Origin: Piezodorus guildinii
Lineage: Eukaryota; Arthropoda; Insecta; Hemiptera; Pentatomidae
Assembly: GCA_023052935.1 (NCBI GenBank)
Contig: CM041292.1
Span: 35,470,639 to 35,534,638, forward strand
Reading direction: 5' to 3'
Length of the DNA: 64,000 nucleotides
Made by a program: the position numbers and the translations under genes. Below, in pieces: positions 11,801 to 27,200 of this stretch. Within the stretch, counting starts at the first letter, position 1. Every line of letters begins with the position of its first letter. The notes beneath the pieces were generated by a model. That model saw only the letters and a program-made list of their open reading frames with translations. It had not been told where the DNA came from and made no database searches.

Positions 11801-14143
11801 GAGCATAAAAATCATGTAAACCTCGGACTTTCGTTACAGTGGATGGAAAAAAAAAAATCTGGTGCAGGCAACGCACAACTTTCACTTACCTCCGTTTTAA
11901 AAGTCGATTAAAGAATTTTCAAACACAGTTAGAGATAAAAATTAGTGAAACTATTAAAGAATTAATTAAATTAAATTTCTATAGAAACATGTGTTTTATT
12001 AAAAAATCAATTATAGTATCATCTAAAATAATCAGTTAGTTTTATCGGCTTTTCATCACTCTTTATTAAACTAGCTTGTGTATCAGATAATATTTTTTTC
12101 TAAAATCTTTAGCTTTCCAACGGTAAATCCCATTAAATTTTACATTGATATAGTTAGATAGACTCACTTTACATTGATAGACTCAGGGGACCCTAAAACG
12201 TGTATTTCCGTTGAAAACTGGAATTAGAAAATTTTCACGATCGCAATACTTCCTCTTACTATATATAGTAAGTGAAAGTAATACATTATATTAAATTTCT
12301 ATAGAAACATGTGTTTCATTTAACAATCTATTATATTATTATCTAAAATAATCAGTTAGTTTTATGTTCATTTCATCACTCTCTATTAACTTTTTAAAGC
12401 TTGTGTATGAGATAATATTTTTTCTAAAATCTTTAGCTTTCCAACGGTATATCATAGCTGTATATTACTGCTCTTATGTTCAAAAACGAAAAATTGCATT
12501 CAAAAAATATTTTTTCTGTTTTCTCCTTTAGTTGGGTATCTAATTTATTCAATTTATATATTTACCTCTTTTTCATCATCTATAACAAGATAATATAGTT
12601 ATTTTTATTGAAGAAAATTTAAAATATCGGCATTTAAGCCTTGTCAGACCATTTTAATCAGAATAAAACCTACATGCTATTAAAGCCCATTAAATTTTAC
12701 ATCGATGTAGCGAGTTTAATCAAAATCGTCGGAACCGTTTTCAAGAAAATAAAAAAAAAAGTGCAAAATGCATGGTATAAAGTGGCTCTTCTGGTAAGCT
12801 CATTTTAATGAAAAAGGATTTGTAACGTCTCGGGCGTATATTTGTCTTAAATATGAAATTTCAGTTTCATAGGACTTACTGTTTCTGCCCAGGAGTTACC
12901 ACACACCGACACACACACACACAGACCTTTTTGCGGTACTTGGTTATTTGGACTCAGGGGACCCTAAAACTTGTATTTTCCGTTGAAAATTCGAAAATTT
13001 TCACGATTGCAATACATCCCCTTACTATATATAGTAAGTGAAAGTAAAAATGCCACCTCAACCTAAAAAATTCATTCACTGTAAACATTTTCCGAGGTCA
13101 AAACCCCTGGCCGCTCCACTTGAATGTCTACTCATTAATCCTCTTTCAACCAATAACATCTGCATACTTCTGTAGCAGTTCACGAGTTAGAAATAATTCA
13201 ATTTTTACTAAAATCCCAATGCGTGGTATTTTTGTTTTACAAGTACAAACTTAACCACTTCAAGGGATTGTAACAGGGAAAAAGCTTGAAAGTTGGGTTC
13301 CACACACATTAAACGACCAAATAATTCAGTGTTATGAAGTTTGTATTGCCCAACAAAAATTACCCTATCTGTCCAGGATTGTTATTTGTGATAAAAAGTA
13401 GATATCTTACGATAATAGCAGAAGTTCTGGATAGCGGCTTGTCAAAGGAGTAGCAGCGCATTTTCCTAAGCCCCTACCTTATCAAAAAATTGTGATAGTG
13501 GGCTTCATTTGGTCATTTCATACTCTACAGCTTCTTAAATCCTGGAGAAACCATCCGAATCGTAGTGTAACCAAATTAATGAAATGCATTAGAAATTGAC
13601 GTTAAAAGTCATCTTCAGTCGATAAAAAGATTATTTTAGAGATTTTCTTGACTCAGACCATAAAGGTGTCTTCTTGGCAACCTTGAGTGAAACTGGTTTA
13701 AATCTGGATGGGTTGAAATTTATTTCGTAGGTTCCATAAAATGAATCTGAACTGTTTTTTGTTATACTGATTAAATATAAGTTGTTAGGATATTAAAACA
13801 TCATGTAGAATTACTTATACTATTAATATAAGACAATTAAAATGCGTTGGATGATTTGTTGGAAAAATCACTTAGCTGATGCTAAACCAAATGTTTACAG
13901 CTTCGATCTAAATGGAAAAATTTATTATCTGAGCTAATAAAGCATTGGTTGCTTATGATAGGTTTGTAAGCAAAAGATGGTTGGTGATATTGGCAAAAAA
14001 CATTCTGCTTATTTAAGTCTCGCCATTATGATATTACAAATATATCAGTGAATATTCCTGTACCATCAGATTATTTTTTTAAATTATAGTTAGTATATTT
14101 TTATTTATTTTTTGTTACAGAAGAAAATCCTCTCAATCAATGA
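5836..14143 (+). CDS. PRIM2: DNA primase large subunit (9 exons)
   Basis: Exons: 5836-5992, 6080-6189, 6261-6479, 7750-7962, 10593-10730, 10818-11000, 11070-11265, 11340-11510, 14121-14143, encoding about 469 aa (human ~509). The product is the regulatory subunit of the primase heterodimer within DNA polymerase alpha-primase, which makes RNA-DNA primers in the nucleus. The N-terminal block [17 protein letters not shown] is typical of the family. The C-terminal domain keeps all four [4Fe-4S] cysteines by my count: C288 (FPLC), C367 (SCLKI), C383 (HGCPF) and C423 (IAC). Introns use GT/AG sites with matching phases through exon 8. The last exon is doubtful: in phase it reads only 7 codons to TGA, while another frame stays open to 14222. 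AATAAA lies at 14313-14318. Introns 4 and 8 hold transposon fossils. Confidence 0.93.
6931..7148 (-). mobile_element. SINE-2 copy
   Basis: Near full-length minus-strand copy of the second tRNA-derived SINE family in PRIM2 intron 3. The head shows a B-box-like GGTTTGAACCC/GGGTTCAAACC motif at its right end, and the 3' body ends at left in the shared GTTAAATAAATAAAC-type tail. Confidence 0.8.
7694..7714. repeat. (AT)n microsatellite
   Basis: An uninterrupted AT dinucleotide run a few tens of bases before the PRIM2 exon 4 acceptor. Confidence 0.85.
8083..8144. repeat. Short AT-rich tandem repeat
   Basis: Three to four copies of a ~19-bp unit built from AATAATAAACATATAT, in PRIM2 intron 4. Confidence 0.8.
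8250..8900 (-). pseudogene. Tc1-like transposase fossil
   Basis: The minus strand shows degraded Tc1-family blocks in the expected order: an HTH-like segment ([21 protein letters not shown]), then VWRKPNKEF, then [21 protein letters not shown] (compare GGGSVMVWGC...GNLVFIDGIMD), and a C-terminal [16 protein letters not shown]. Many stops and frameshifts show it is long dead. It lies in PRIM2 intron 4. Confidence 0.65.
9655..10486 (-). mobile_element. Helentron/DINE-like element, copy A
   Basis: On the minus strand it begins near 10484 with ATCTGGTGCACGCAACACAC followed by ACTTTCACT, and ends near 9657 with GTAAGTGAAAGTAA. These ends give a subterminal inverted pair (TTTCACTTAC / GTAAGTGAAA). 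The interior aligns with copy B at 11857-13048 in the opposite orientation. It has no coding sequence. Subterminal inverted repeats without classical TIRs resemble Helentron-associated elements, but that class is an inference. Confidence 0.55.
11857..13048 (+). mobile_element. Helentron/DINE-like element, tandem copy B
   Basis: It starts with ATCTGGTGCAGGCAACGCAC and a TTTCACTTAC subterminal motif. A first unit ends at ~12282 with the palindromic TTACTATATATAGTAA and GTAAGTGAAAGTA. A second unit lacking the 5' head follows immediately and ends identically at ~13047. The two share internal blocks (for example TTCTATAGAAACATGTGT), so this is a head-to-tail array. A CA-rich run lies at 12902-12923. 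It is in PRIM2 intron 8, directly abutting a mariner fossil. Confidence 0.55.
13050..13760 (+). pseudogene. mariner transposase fossil 1
   Basis: Translation shows mariner blocks with stops: [11 protein letters not shown], then [10 protein letters not shown] (family motif ITGDEKW), [21 protein letters not shown] and [13 protein letters not shown]. It parallels the copy at 43365-44110. The catalytic frame is disrupted, so it is inactive. Confidence 0.75.
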
Positions 14144-14702
14144 AACATGTTAAAAGTGAAGAACAGGATGTTTGGGGAAATGATTCAGCATTTGATTTTA
14201 ACTCATTTTCCGAGGTGAGTTAAAGGCGACAAGAGACATTTGTTGAAGAAATGTTTGAAGTTCGTTAAATTATTATGATCAAAAGTATATTATGTGACAG
14301 TGTATAGTTTTAAATAAATATAACCTTATTGTTATTGTTAATCATATTCCTGTTACTATAATTTTAAAGTTTCTCTAAAAAATGAAGTATTATTAATTTA
14401 ATTTATTTCTAATAGGTAATTATTACAATTGGGCGGGTCAAAACGGAAATAACATATAGAGCAAAAAAATATTTTCTCATAAACAGTTTTATAAATATCT
14501 ATATTAGGATAGTAGACTGGTGATAGAATGATTCTTAGAAATGAACAGGATGAGGCAGAGCAGAACTCTTGGAGGAAATTCCTACTAAAACTTATGGTTA
14601 ATGTTTCACATCAATCCAAAAACCCTTTTTATTAATTAATTAATTAAAAAGAGAGTAAGTAGAAAAAAATTGTGTTATACGCTGAAGGAGGACTGTGAGG
14701 AT

Positions 14703-15033
14703 TAAGGGTGGGTATAATCGAATGACGATTATCGGATCATTCGATTACTTCAACCATTCGAATTAATCGATTATGGGATTAATTGGTTCGGAGAAACGAA
14801 TGATCATTCGAACTGAATTGTTCAACGATAATCGAGGAATTATAAGGAGCTCGGATAATCGAAAAACCTTTTTTTTTTTTTTCTCATCACATAAAATATA
14901 TGCATATTTCACCTAGACTCAGCCATCATAGAGACGGGAATTATGGCCTATTGTCTCTGAGAATGCATATTAATCGATTATTTAAATCATCAAAGTCCAA
15001 TCATCCGATGACAATCATTCGATTATCGATCGA
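14703..15033. mobile_element. 331-bp MITE with 8-bp TSD
   Basis: A perfect GTGAGGAT duplication flanks it (14695-14702 and 15034-15041). The ends form an imperfect inverted repeat, with left ATAATCGAATGACGATTATC pairing with the reverse complement of right GATTATCG. The interior is rich in ATCGATT palindromes. No coding sequence. The 8-bp TSD and the TAAGGGTGGG start favour hAT. It sits between the convergent PRIM2 and PSMD7 3' ends. Confidence 0.75.
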
Positions 15034-15404
15034 GTGAGGATGCTCTCTTGCAACCTTTTATTTCATTGAGGATGAATGGTTATTTTCTTGGAGAGAAAAA
15101 AATTGCATATTCTATATTAAAAATAAGAAATCAGACTGGATTTATTACAAATAAATGTTTTGTCGGTTACATCTTCAACTAAATGTTAAATTGAACTAAA
15201 ACAAACATCCATAAATAGTTAAATATTTAAGCATCGTTTTTGTTCCCTCTCTTTCTTTTTTTTATTTTATTTTTTTCACAAATAATAAAACTGATTTGTT
15301 GAAAACAATATATATACTATTAATGTACACATATGTATAAAAGATTATAATTAAATCTTACAATAAATAACATCAGTTCAACGAGAAGACTGAACTGGCG
15401 TCAT

Positions 15405-18938
<3,534 letters not shown>

Positions 18939-21266
18939 TTTTAATTTTGACTTATATAACTATGATATACGAAAAAGAAACAGTATCAATAATATTTGAT
19001 TCTAAATTTGAATATTTACGAAGAAGGTTTCACGCATACGCTAATGCCAGTCACCAACAGTGTGTCCAACATAACAGTGTCAAAATAACATAAGGAATTA
19101 CTAAGAACAAAACTGTCATAAAAGTAAATTTTAGAAAAATGATTTTTAAAAAAAATTTATCAGATATGTAAGTACGTGAGAGCAGTAATATTTTTAGAAG
19201 CAGCATATTCTTAAGATATTGTATTTCTCAAGGTTAATACCCAGATGGGGAAAACATTTTCAGCTATTTTATTTGAAAATACGTATTATTACCAACAGCT
19301 TAGAGAGATAAAAGTGTTAAAGAGTCTGAAACACAGCTTTTTGACACAAATACGCCCTTCAATTAGCTATAATTCAATAAGAATCAGAAAATTCCTATAA
19401 TTCCAAAACCTGACAGTTTTCCTTTACAGCGACCAAATTTATTAAGAAGGTTGTAATTTCATTACAATCTCCACGAAAGATACCGCCAATATCAGAAATT
19501 GATTTTATTTTAAAACGTCTTTTAACACTTTTAGTTTCTATTCCGAATCCTTTGTTCTTCTAGTTCCGTTTGAATCAGAAATGTCACCGGTCTCTATTTA
19601 GAAAAATATATCAGGTGAAACCACCAGTTTTCCTAATTTTCTTGAACTACTTACTTAAAAGATGATAACTTCAGATGAATTCTCTGTAAAGGTCAATTTG
19701 GATATGACATCACCGAGTTTGGAGCGCCTCCGCAAGTTGACTCTATCCTGTAAAGTATTTTTACTATTACGAACATCGAGTTGGATTCTTATATCTTCAG
19801 TAAAGCCTCCATCCACATCATAATCGATCACTCCACTCTTCTTGTAGCATTGTTAAAGGTCCGATATCTTCTCTAACCAATTCCACACTTCCGAAATACA
19901 TTGGGGGACAGAATTAAAACAACACCGTGAAAATTAATGTTTTACCTTACTATCAATGGAAGATTAACTTCAATCTGATAAAGCAAGGCAAAATAAACTA
20001 AAAGGAATAAAAAAATAAATAAAAATAATGCTGTTTATATCATAAGTTTTCAAGGACACTAAAACGAAGGTATGCAAATCAACCTGTCTGCCCATATTGA
20101 CCTATTCCTCATAATCGTGGTCAATAACCTCTTAGTAAAGAAGCAAAATTCAAGCTTCAGAAATGAGGTTCCTCAAAAAAATCGAAGGATAAACCAGGAG
20201 AGACTGAGTCCTCAATACAACAATAAGGTCGAACCTCTGCGTTGAACATACCGAAAAAAATATAGAAGAACAATGTTTAAGCTGGTTTGGACACATCTCA
20301 AGGGTAGAAAACCGTCGCCTCGGCAGGATGACATACAAGGCTGAGGTTGGCGGACGAAGATGTGGAGGAAGAGCCCAATACACTTGGTAAATGAAGTAAG
20401 GGAAGGCTTCATGCAGAGAGGACTAGAATTAAAGTGAAAAAAAAAAACTAGTTGAAGATCGAAGAGCATATCTCTACAGATAGGCGCCTAACACTGCATA
20501 AGGCGAGGCTGGATTATGACGATTACTACTGCCTGCATGGCATAAAACAGTAAGAGTGGTGCTCTAAACCAAGCAAAGGGTACTGCAAAGTCTAATTTCC
20601 TTGAAGATCACTGTAAAAATGGAATGATTATTTTATATGAATTTGCTTTTTGTCTCAAAAAAATCCGTTTGCATAGGATATTATCGGATTTTACAAATGT
20701 TAAATCAAACGGCCTTAGTATTCTCAGGTGGACTACCGAGTCAACAATAAGGTTACTACAATAAGTTTTTTAACGTCGTAGTATACGTCCTGGAATGCAA
20801 TATGTTATTTTACTATTGAACGCAGTTTAAATAATAAATAATTCATTTAGTTACTAAGACTCTTGTTTAGTAACTAACTTTTAACTCTGTTTTTTTCTTT
20901 TTCAATTGCTTCAGTTACAACAAAACACGACGATTCACTTGGGATAAACTTTTCTGACTGATAGCTTTATATTTTTATAGTTAGGAACAATTAAATAAGA
21001 AAAAATTCTTAATTAGTTTGTCTAATCACACATTACTTAGTTTAATGGACATATTTTTTTTCAAATTAACTTAAGTTGTAATAAGTACATCTTTGGGCGT
21101 GATTAGTTTTGAAAGGTGTTTTAACTGATGTTATAATGTCATGTCAGAATTGAATGTGGCCGATGCCGCTGTTGATGTTGATACTGAGTTGTGAATAAAA
21201 CATCCCAAATTATATTCTATTTTTTTTATTTTTTATTAATGAGTAATGCTAAAAATATAAAACAAC
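18939..21266. other. Divergent spacer between PSMD7 and GLG1
   Basis: This 2.3-kb region must hold both promoters. I see no strong TATA or other named motif. The only recognisable insert is a LINE 3' fragment at 20140-20500. The rest is AT-rich without a supportable gene. Confidence 0.5.
20140..20500 (+). pseudogene. LINE ORF2 C-terminal fragment
   Basis: Frame-shifted translation gives FGHISRVENRRLGRMTYKAEVGG, then YTW and EDRRAYLYRQAP-like text, which resembles the basic C-terminal tail of non-LTR retrotransposon proteins (WFGHI.RM...GRPR). Frameshifts and an A-run near 20440 show it is dead. Confidence 0.6.
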
Positions 21267-24200
21267 ATGTTTTATTGTTCTTTTATTTTACTGGGTCTTT
21301 GTTGTTTGGCAGTATCTCAACGTTTAGGGGCAGATTCAGCTGTCAGATCTAAATTTATGTCCTATAATGAAATTGAAAAAAGTGAAAAATGTAATATTTT
21401 AAGTAGTATGTGTGGTAATATTAGTGATGATTTGGATGCGCTGGATTGTGCTTTTTCCTACAAGGTACTCCTTTGTTTATGTTTTTTAATTTTTGTCTTT
21501 TGAATAATAACTTAGATTCTATGAGTTTATGAATCACATTATGTTTTAGGAACATACTAATAGAATATCAAGTCCAATTGATGAACAATGTCAACATGTG
21601 ATTTGGAATTATACTGCTGAGCTTCTCAGGGATTCCAAGTTACAGCAATTGATGAAACATTATTGTATGGGAAATGAAATCTATGATAAGTGTTTACAGG
21701 TTCAGAAAAGCCTATTTCTCACTTGTCTGGTTGACAAGTTAAATGACTTTTCTAATACGCAACTTTGCTCAAAGTCGATTGAACGATTAAAATTTCTGAC
21801 ATTTATAGACCAAAGATTCCTTTTTTTGTACATAGAAAGCTGCCAGGATGATGTCTCCAAATTTAAGTGTGGAAGAATTCCAAATCACGAAGTAATTATA
21901 AATTTTGTGCCATTAATTTTTAATGGATAATTATTATTTTTATGTATATGTATTAATAAATTTATTTTAAAGGGTTTTTCTGGAAGTACCACATTGTCAT
22001 GTTTGCAACAGCATTTATTAAATCTTCAAAAACCTTGTCAAAATCAAATTCTACGATTGTCTGAAGTACAAGCTGAAAATATTAAATATGACCAACAATT
22101 ATTTAAGAACTGTGCTGATGAACAGCGTTTCTTCTGTAATGATGTTAATCCTGGAAAAGGCCTAATGTACTTGTGTCTTAGCCAACATAAAGAAGAACGT
22201 AGAATGTCTCAAGATGTAAGTCATAATCATGAATTTATTCAATTTTTTTTTTTGTTTTGATTGAGTTAAATACATCCTTTATTTATCAATTGCTTGTTGT
22301 TTAATAATTTAGTTTTGCTATATGTCTGACATTAGTAATGGAGAGATTGATACCATCCCATTGCTGACTTATGCAATTGGTCCCAGATTGTTATTAATCC
22401 CCATATATTACAGATTTAACTTTTTTTTCTCACTATTTATTAAGAACCATATATTTTCGGTGGCTACTTTTGCAATTGCTATTTCTGCAAACATTGTGTG
22501 CCCATTTTTGGAATTTCTTAGAACCAAATGATGCCCTTGTCAAAAGCTAATTTCTGAAGTGTTTCAAAGTTTAAATTTAGAAAAAAGTTTAAATTTTAGG
22601 GGTATAATAACAATATGTAATGTTATCTATTAGGATTGCAAATTGATCTGATCAAAGCAGTATTCATTTTTGTTACATTAAAGTTCCGAATTTAGTAAGT
22701 GCTGCAATATGTAATTTAAGTAAAACAATGACGATAATTATCCCTATCAATATGAATTTTACAGTTTGGAATTCACGTCACTTTAGTTAGAAACAATCAC
22801 GCCAGTTTAGAGACTGCTTTGGTCATCTTATCTTCTATCATTATTATCCTTTTTTGGTTGCCGTTTGCACACCAAAAAAAAAAAAAGTTTGAAAGATTAA
22901 ATCTTCAGATTTAATCAGATTTCAATGGATTAAATTGTTACTATTTGTTCTAGTGCAAGGAAGAGCTATTGAGACATGAACAGTTAATTGCTCAAGATTA
23001 TCAAGTCAGCCGTGGCCTTGTGCGTGCTTGTAAAGAAGATATTAAACTTAATAGATGCCGAAAGTCAGTTTCTGATGATAGGGATGTTAGACTTGCACAG
23101 ATTCTATTGTGTCTTGAAAATGCTACAAAAAATGGTAAGAGAAATTTCCTATATTAAATTATAGTCTACAATTTATTACTTTTCTTCTCTTCGATTATTA
23201 TTTTAAATACTACAGTTCTGTACTGCTTGTTGAGAAGGCGGCCTAAATAAAATCAACAGTTATTTATCTGGTTCCATCTTGATAGAGTATACGTCTGACT
23301 TTACTAATTATGGAAAAGTAAACTCTATGTTTCCCTAAAACTGGTTGGGTAGGCCAAAATGAAGGGCAAAGACATAAATTTTGTTACTTCTGACTGATTC
23401 GTTTACTGCAAACTGATATAGAATATTAATAGTTAATAATTTTCTTCCATTTATCCATTATAACTTGTTACTTATACATTTTACTGATCAAAATGTTAAT
23501 CTTATCAATCGTTAAATTCTTATCAGTAGAAGTTTCAATTTAAGACATCTATATTACCCATTAATATATCCATTCTACTGATTTGGCATTTTCCATGTTA
23601 AATTTATTAGATTGTTGTCACTGGGCAATGTTTTCCTACTTAAATTTCATTTTCTAGATGTATCTTATATAAAGTTTTTAATTAAAAAAAATAAATAGCT
23701 TTATTTTTAATTTACTTTATTTTGAGCAGTTAATTTGACCTGACCTGGTTCTTAATTAAATTAAAAATAATGACTCATAAAAATGTTTTTAATTAATTAA
23801 TTTATTCTTGCATAGGCGTGTGAAGAAAGGAAAGCAAGTTTAAAAAAAAACAAAAAAACTTATTGCAGTAAAAATGTATCTGATTTAATACAAAACTAGA
23901 ACTAAAATAATTTAAATACCTTATGCTTCTTTCTCTTAAATTTGTATTTAACATTAATTAAGAACTCTGAAGATAATCTATATGATACATCTATATGTGT
24001 ATTATATAATTAGATTCTAAATAATAAAGATTATTCATATATACATGATTTGAACTTATAAAAATTATTTCTAATCCTGTTTAATTATTCACATTATTTT
24101 CAATGCAAATAGTCTCTGTATCTAATATGCTTGTTTTTTTTTTAATTTAATTTAATTTGTTTCTATTACCCAATTAATGATTCAATTTCATTATAAACAA

Positions 24201-27200
24201 AACTTGAAATGCTGTAATTTAAAATCGTGTTTGCTAATTTAAATCATCAAACAAACTAGTGCCCTTGAATTATTTGCTCAGTTGTAAACATAGTTAATTA
24301 TAGTTTCTGTTTATTTTTGGGGGGATAGAAGCAAGCTGAATTAATTTGAAGATGAAAACAATGACAATGTTTTTTTGTTCACCTTTACTTCGCCTTTGAG
24401 GATGTTTGGCCTGGTGAAAGAGGGAGAGGAATACCGACTCAGGCACAATGCGGAACTGTACCAACTATATCAAGAGCCGGACGTGATACAATTCATCAGA
24501 ATTTTAAGACTGCGGTGGGCCGGTCATATTGGGAGAATGGATGATGACTCGCAAATAAAATAACTATTATTTGGGTACGTGGATGGAAGAAGGAAAAGGG
24601 AGCGTCCACGACTATGATGAGCGGACGAGGTCGAGGAAGACGCCTATAAACTGGTAGGTACTAAGGCTTGGCAGACGCTGGTTCAGGACAGAGAAGATTG
24701 GAGATGACGATTTGATGCTGCAAAGACTCGAACCGGGTTGTAGAGCCGGTGATGATGATACCTTGCCTTTGAAAGCTATACAGAGGTTTCTCAGGCCATG
24801 GGGTGAAGGAGGAGATAAATAATAATTGTATTCCAAGTTTTAAGTCATCTGGTTACTAAGCAACTTGTGCTAACTCACTCGGCCACCCCGCCTCTCACAA
24901 TGACTTCATTTAGTAATTACTAGTTAGTATTAATTACTAAACTTTGGACCGCTAATCATATATAGTATAATTAAAAAGAAATGTTAGATAAGCATGGTTA
25001 GGTAGAACGGATTGGCTCCTCAACTCCTTCAACCCCTTTATCTCTTTGCCTTTTGATTGATCTTTTAGAAATTGTTTATACCTCTAATATTTCATAAATA
25101 TACTCAAATTTATTTATGTTTAAATATTTTACATTTCTTTATTAGATTAGATTTCTTTCCTTTCTCCTCCAGTATTCCTTCATTCTCTTACAATGCCTCT
25201 TCCTCCTCTCTTCGATCTATTTGCTGCCTGAAGTTCTTCCTCTTCTTTCTTGGGATCCTCTCATTATTTACATTAGTTTTGTCTTCATAACCTCTGTTTT
25301 TATAGCATGTTATTCTTTTGTATTATTGCTTTTCAAATCCCACTTAACTTTCTGAATTCAGGTTATTGTGGATTTCTTTTTCCCAAGATAGCTGAATATT
25401 TTTTTGTTAGGCTTTCCTCAGTCAATATATGTTTGTTAATCTCTAGAATTCCGCAATTCTCAGTGATTGAGTATTTTGCGTATAATTTGTCTTTTTGTGT
25501 TAGTGTTTGCACTGTTGGAATAGGTGTGAAATACCTTTTTATCTCTCTATATCTTAAAAAAAAACAAATATGAAAAATCTGTAGGTAAATGTGGAAAAGA
25601 AATATAGTTTTAGAAATTAATTCATCTATTAATAATATTTATTGTATTCCCAGTTATTTCATTACTATCTAAAAAAAAAAGTATTTATTTAATATAATCT
25701 CAAAATTAAGTAAACCTCCTTTACTTAACTTATTTACTAAACTATTTATCAATTTATAATTTTTCGTCTCAGAGTCTTGAGTGTGTCACATCGTCTTCAA
25801 ATTAAACGTGTATAGTATCAGTAAAAGAGGACAAATTGTAACAATTTTTGAACTAAGTGTAGTTTAGTGACTATAGAAATCAGTTACAAAGTTTGACAGA
25901 AATCGGACCAGGGAAACCAATTTTATCAGAAAATATATTTTCACAATATCCAGGTAAATCAGTCTGTTTTATCTTTAAAATCTCCGGCGGGATTAAGCCC
26001 CTCCAGTCTCTGGCTCCGCCTATCCCCCCACCTCTCCTCAGCTCACTTCATTCACGATAAGGTTCCGTCCACAACTACGTAAATATTATATACGTCTCTT
26101 CGACTTTAGTAAAAATATATATATTCTTCCCTTATTTATTCTATATATCACAATGTCAACAATTGAAGAAAAATTTAATATACTTATTGAAAAAATATCA
26201 GGACTAGAAATGAAACTTGATGAAAATAGAAATAAACAAGAGGAAGAAATCAAAGAAATAAAATCCCAGTTCAGTGAACTAGCTACTAACATGCAAGCTT
26301 TCAGAGAAAAAGAGGAAAATATATCTCGAAAAAGAAATATAATTATTGAAGGAATTAGTCCGGGTGGCGGTCATTAAATGAAACAACTGAATAGTTTCAA
26401 CTATTTTATTGTTTGCCAACGTTTCGACCCCCATTGTGGGTCATCATCAGGGCTAAAAAGATACAAAAAGGATACATTTCAAATAAGATTACAAATACTA
26501 TTTAAAAAAAAAAAAAAAAAAAAAAAAATTAACAATTTCACTAGAGAATGTCAATATTATAACATAAAAGAAAATAGATGTGTAAAGAAATCAATTAATT
26601 AAATTACAATGATAAAGGTATACTAATGAGAGCTAAACAGACCAGATAATGACTAAAGATAATGTACAAATATATAAGAAAAAATTACATGAAATAAAAA
26701 CCATTAACAAAATGGAGTACAGTGGAGATACGTACCGTCTGGTAGGTGAGTGGAAACTAGGTTCAATTTGGTCATAAGGAATATAGGCAGGTAGATAGGA
26801 AAGTACGTACAAAAGGTTGGGTAAAATGGAAAATACGTACCATATTTCTAGACGGGATCTGACAACAATGAGTAAAATTGTAATATTAACATAAAAGGAA
26901 GTGTTCAGATTAAACCTACAATATTAATAATATCATAACGGTATTAGAAGATGTTTTAACAAGATTGTTGAAGTAAAAACAATATAATACAATAGTAAGA
27001 ATAATAATGTATAAAATATATATAGTAAAACTGACTACCTTCCAACCAACGTTTTAATAATTATTGTACATATATTAAGACATTAAAATTAACCAAGTGA
27101 AAATATTATGACAAAAAATAATAATAAGTAACAATCATTGACAGATCATATAGTTGATACAAAATAGTAAAATAATTACAAATAGGAATAAATTGAATTG

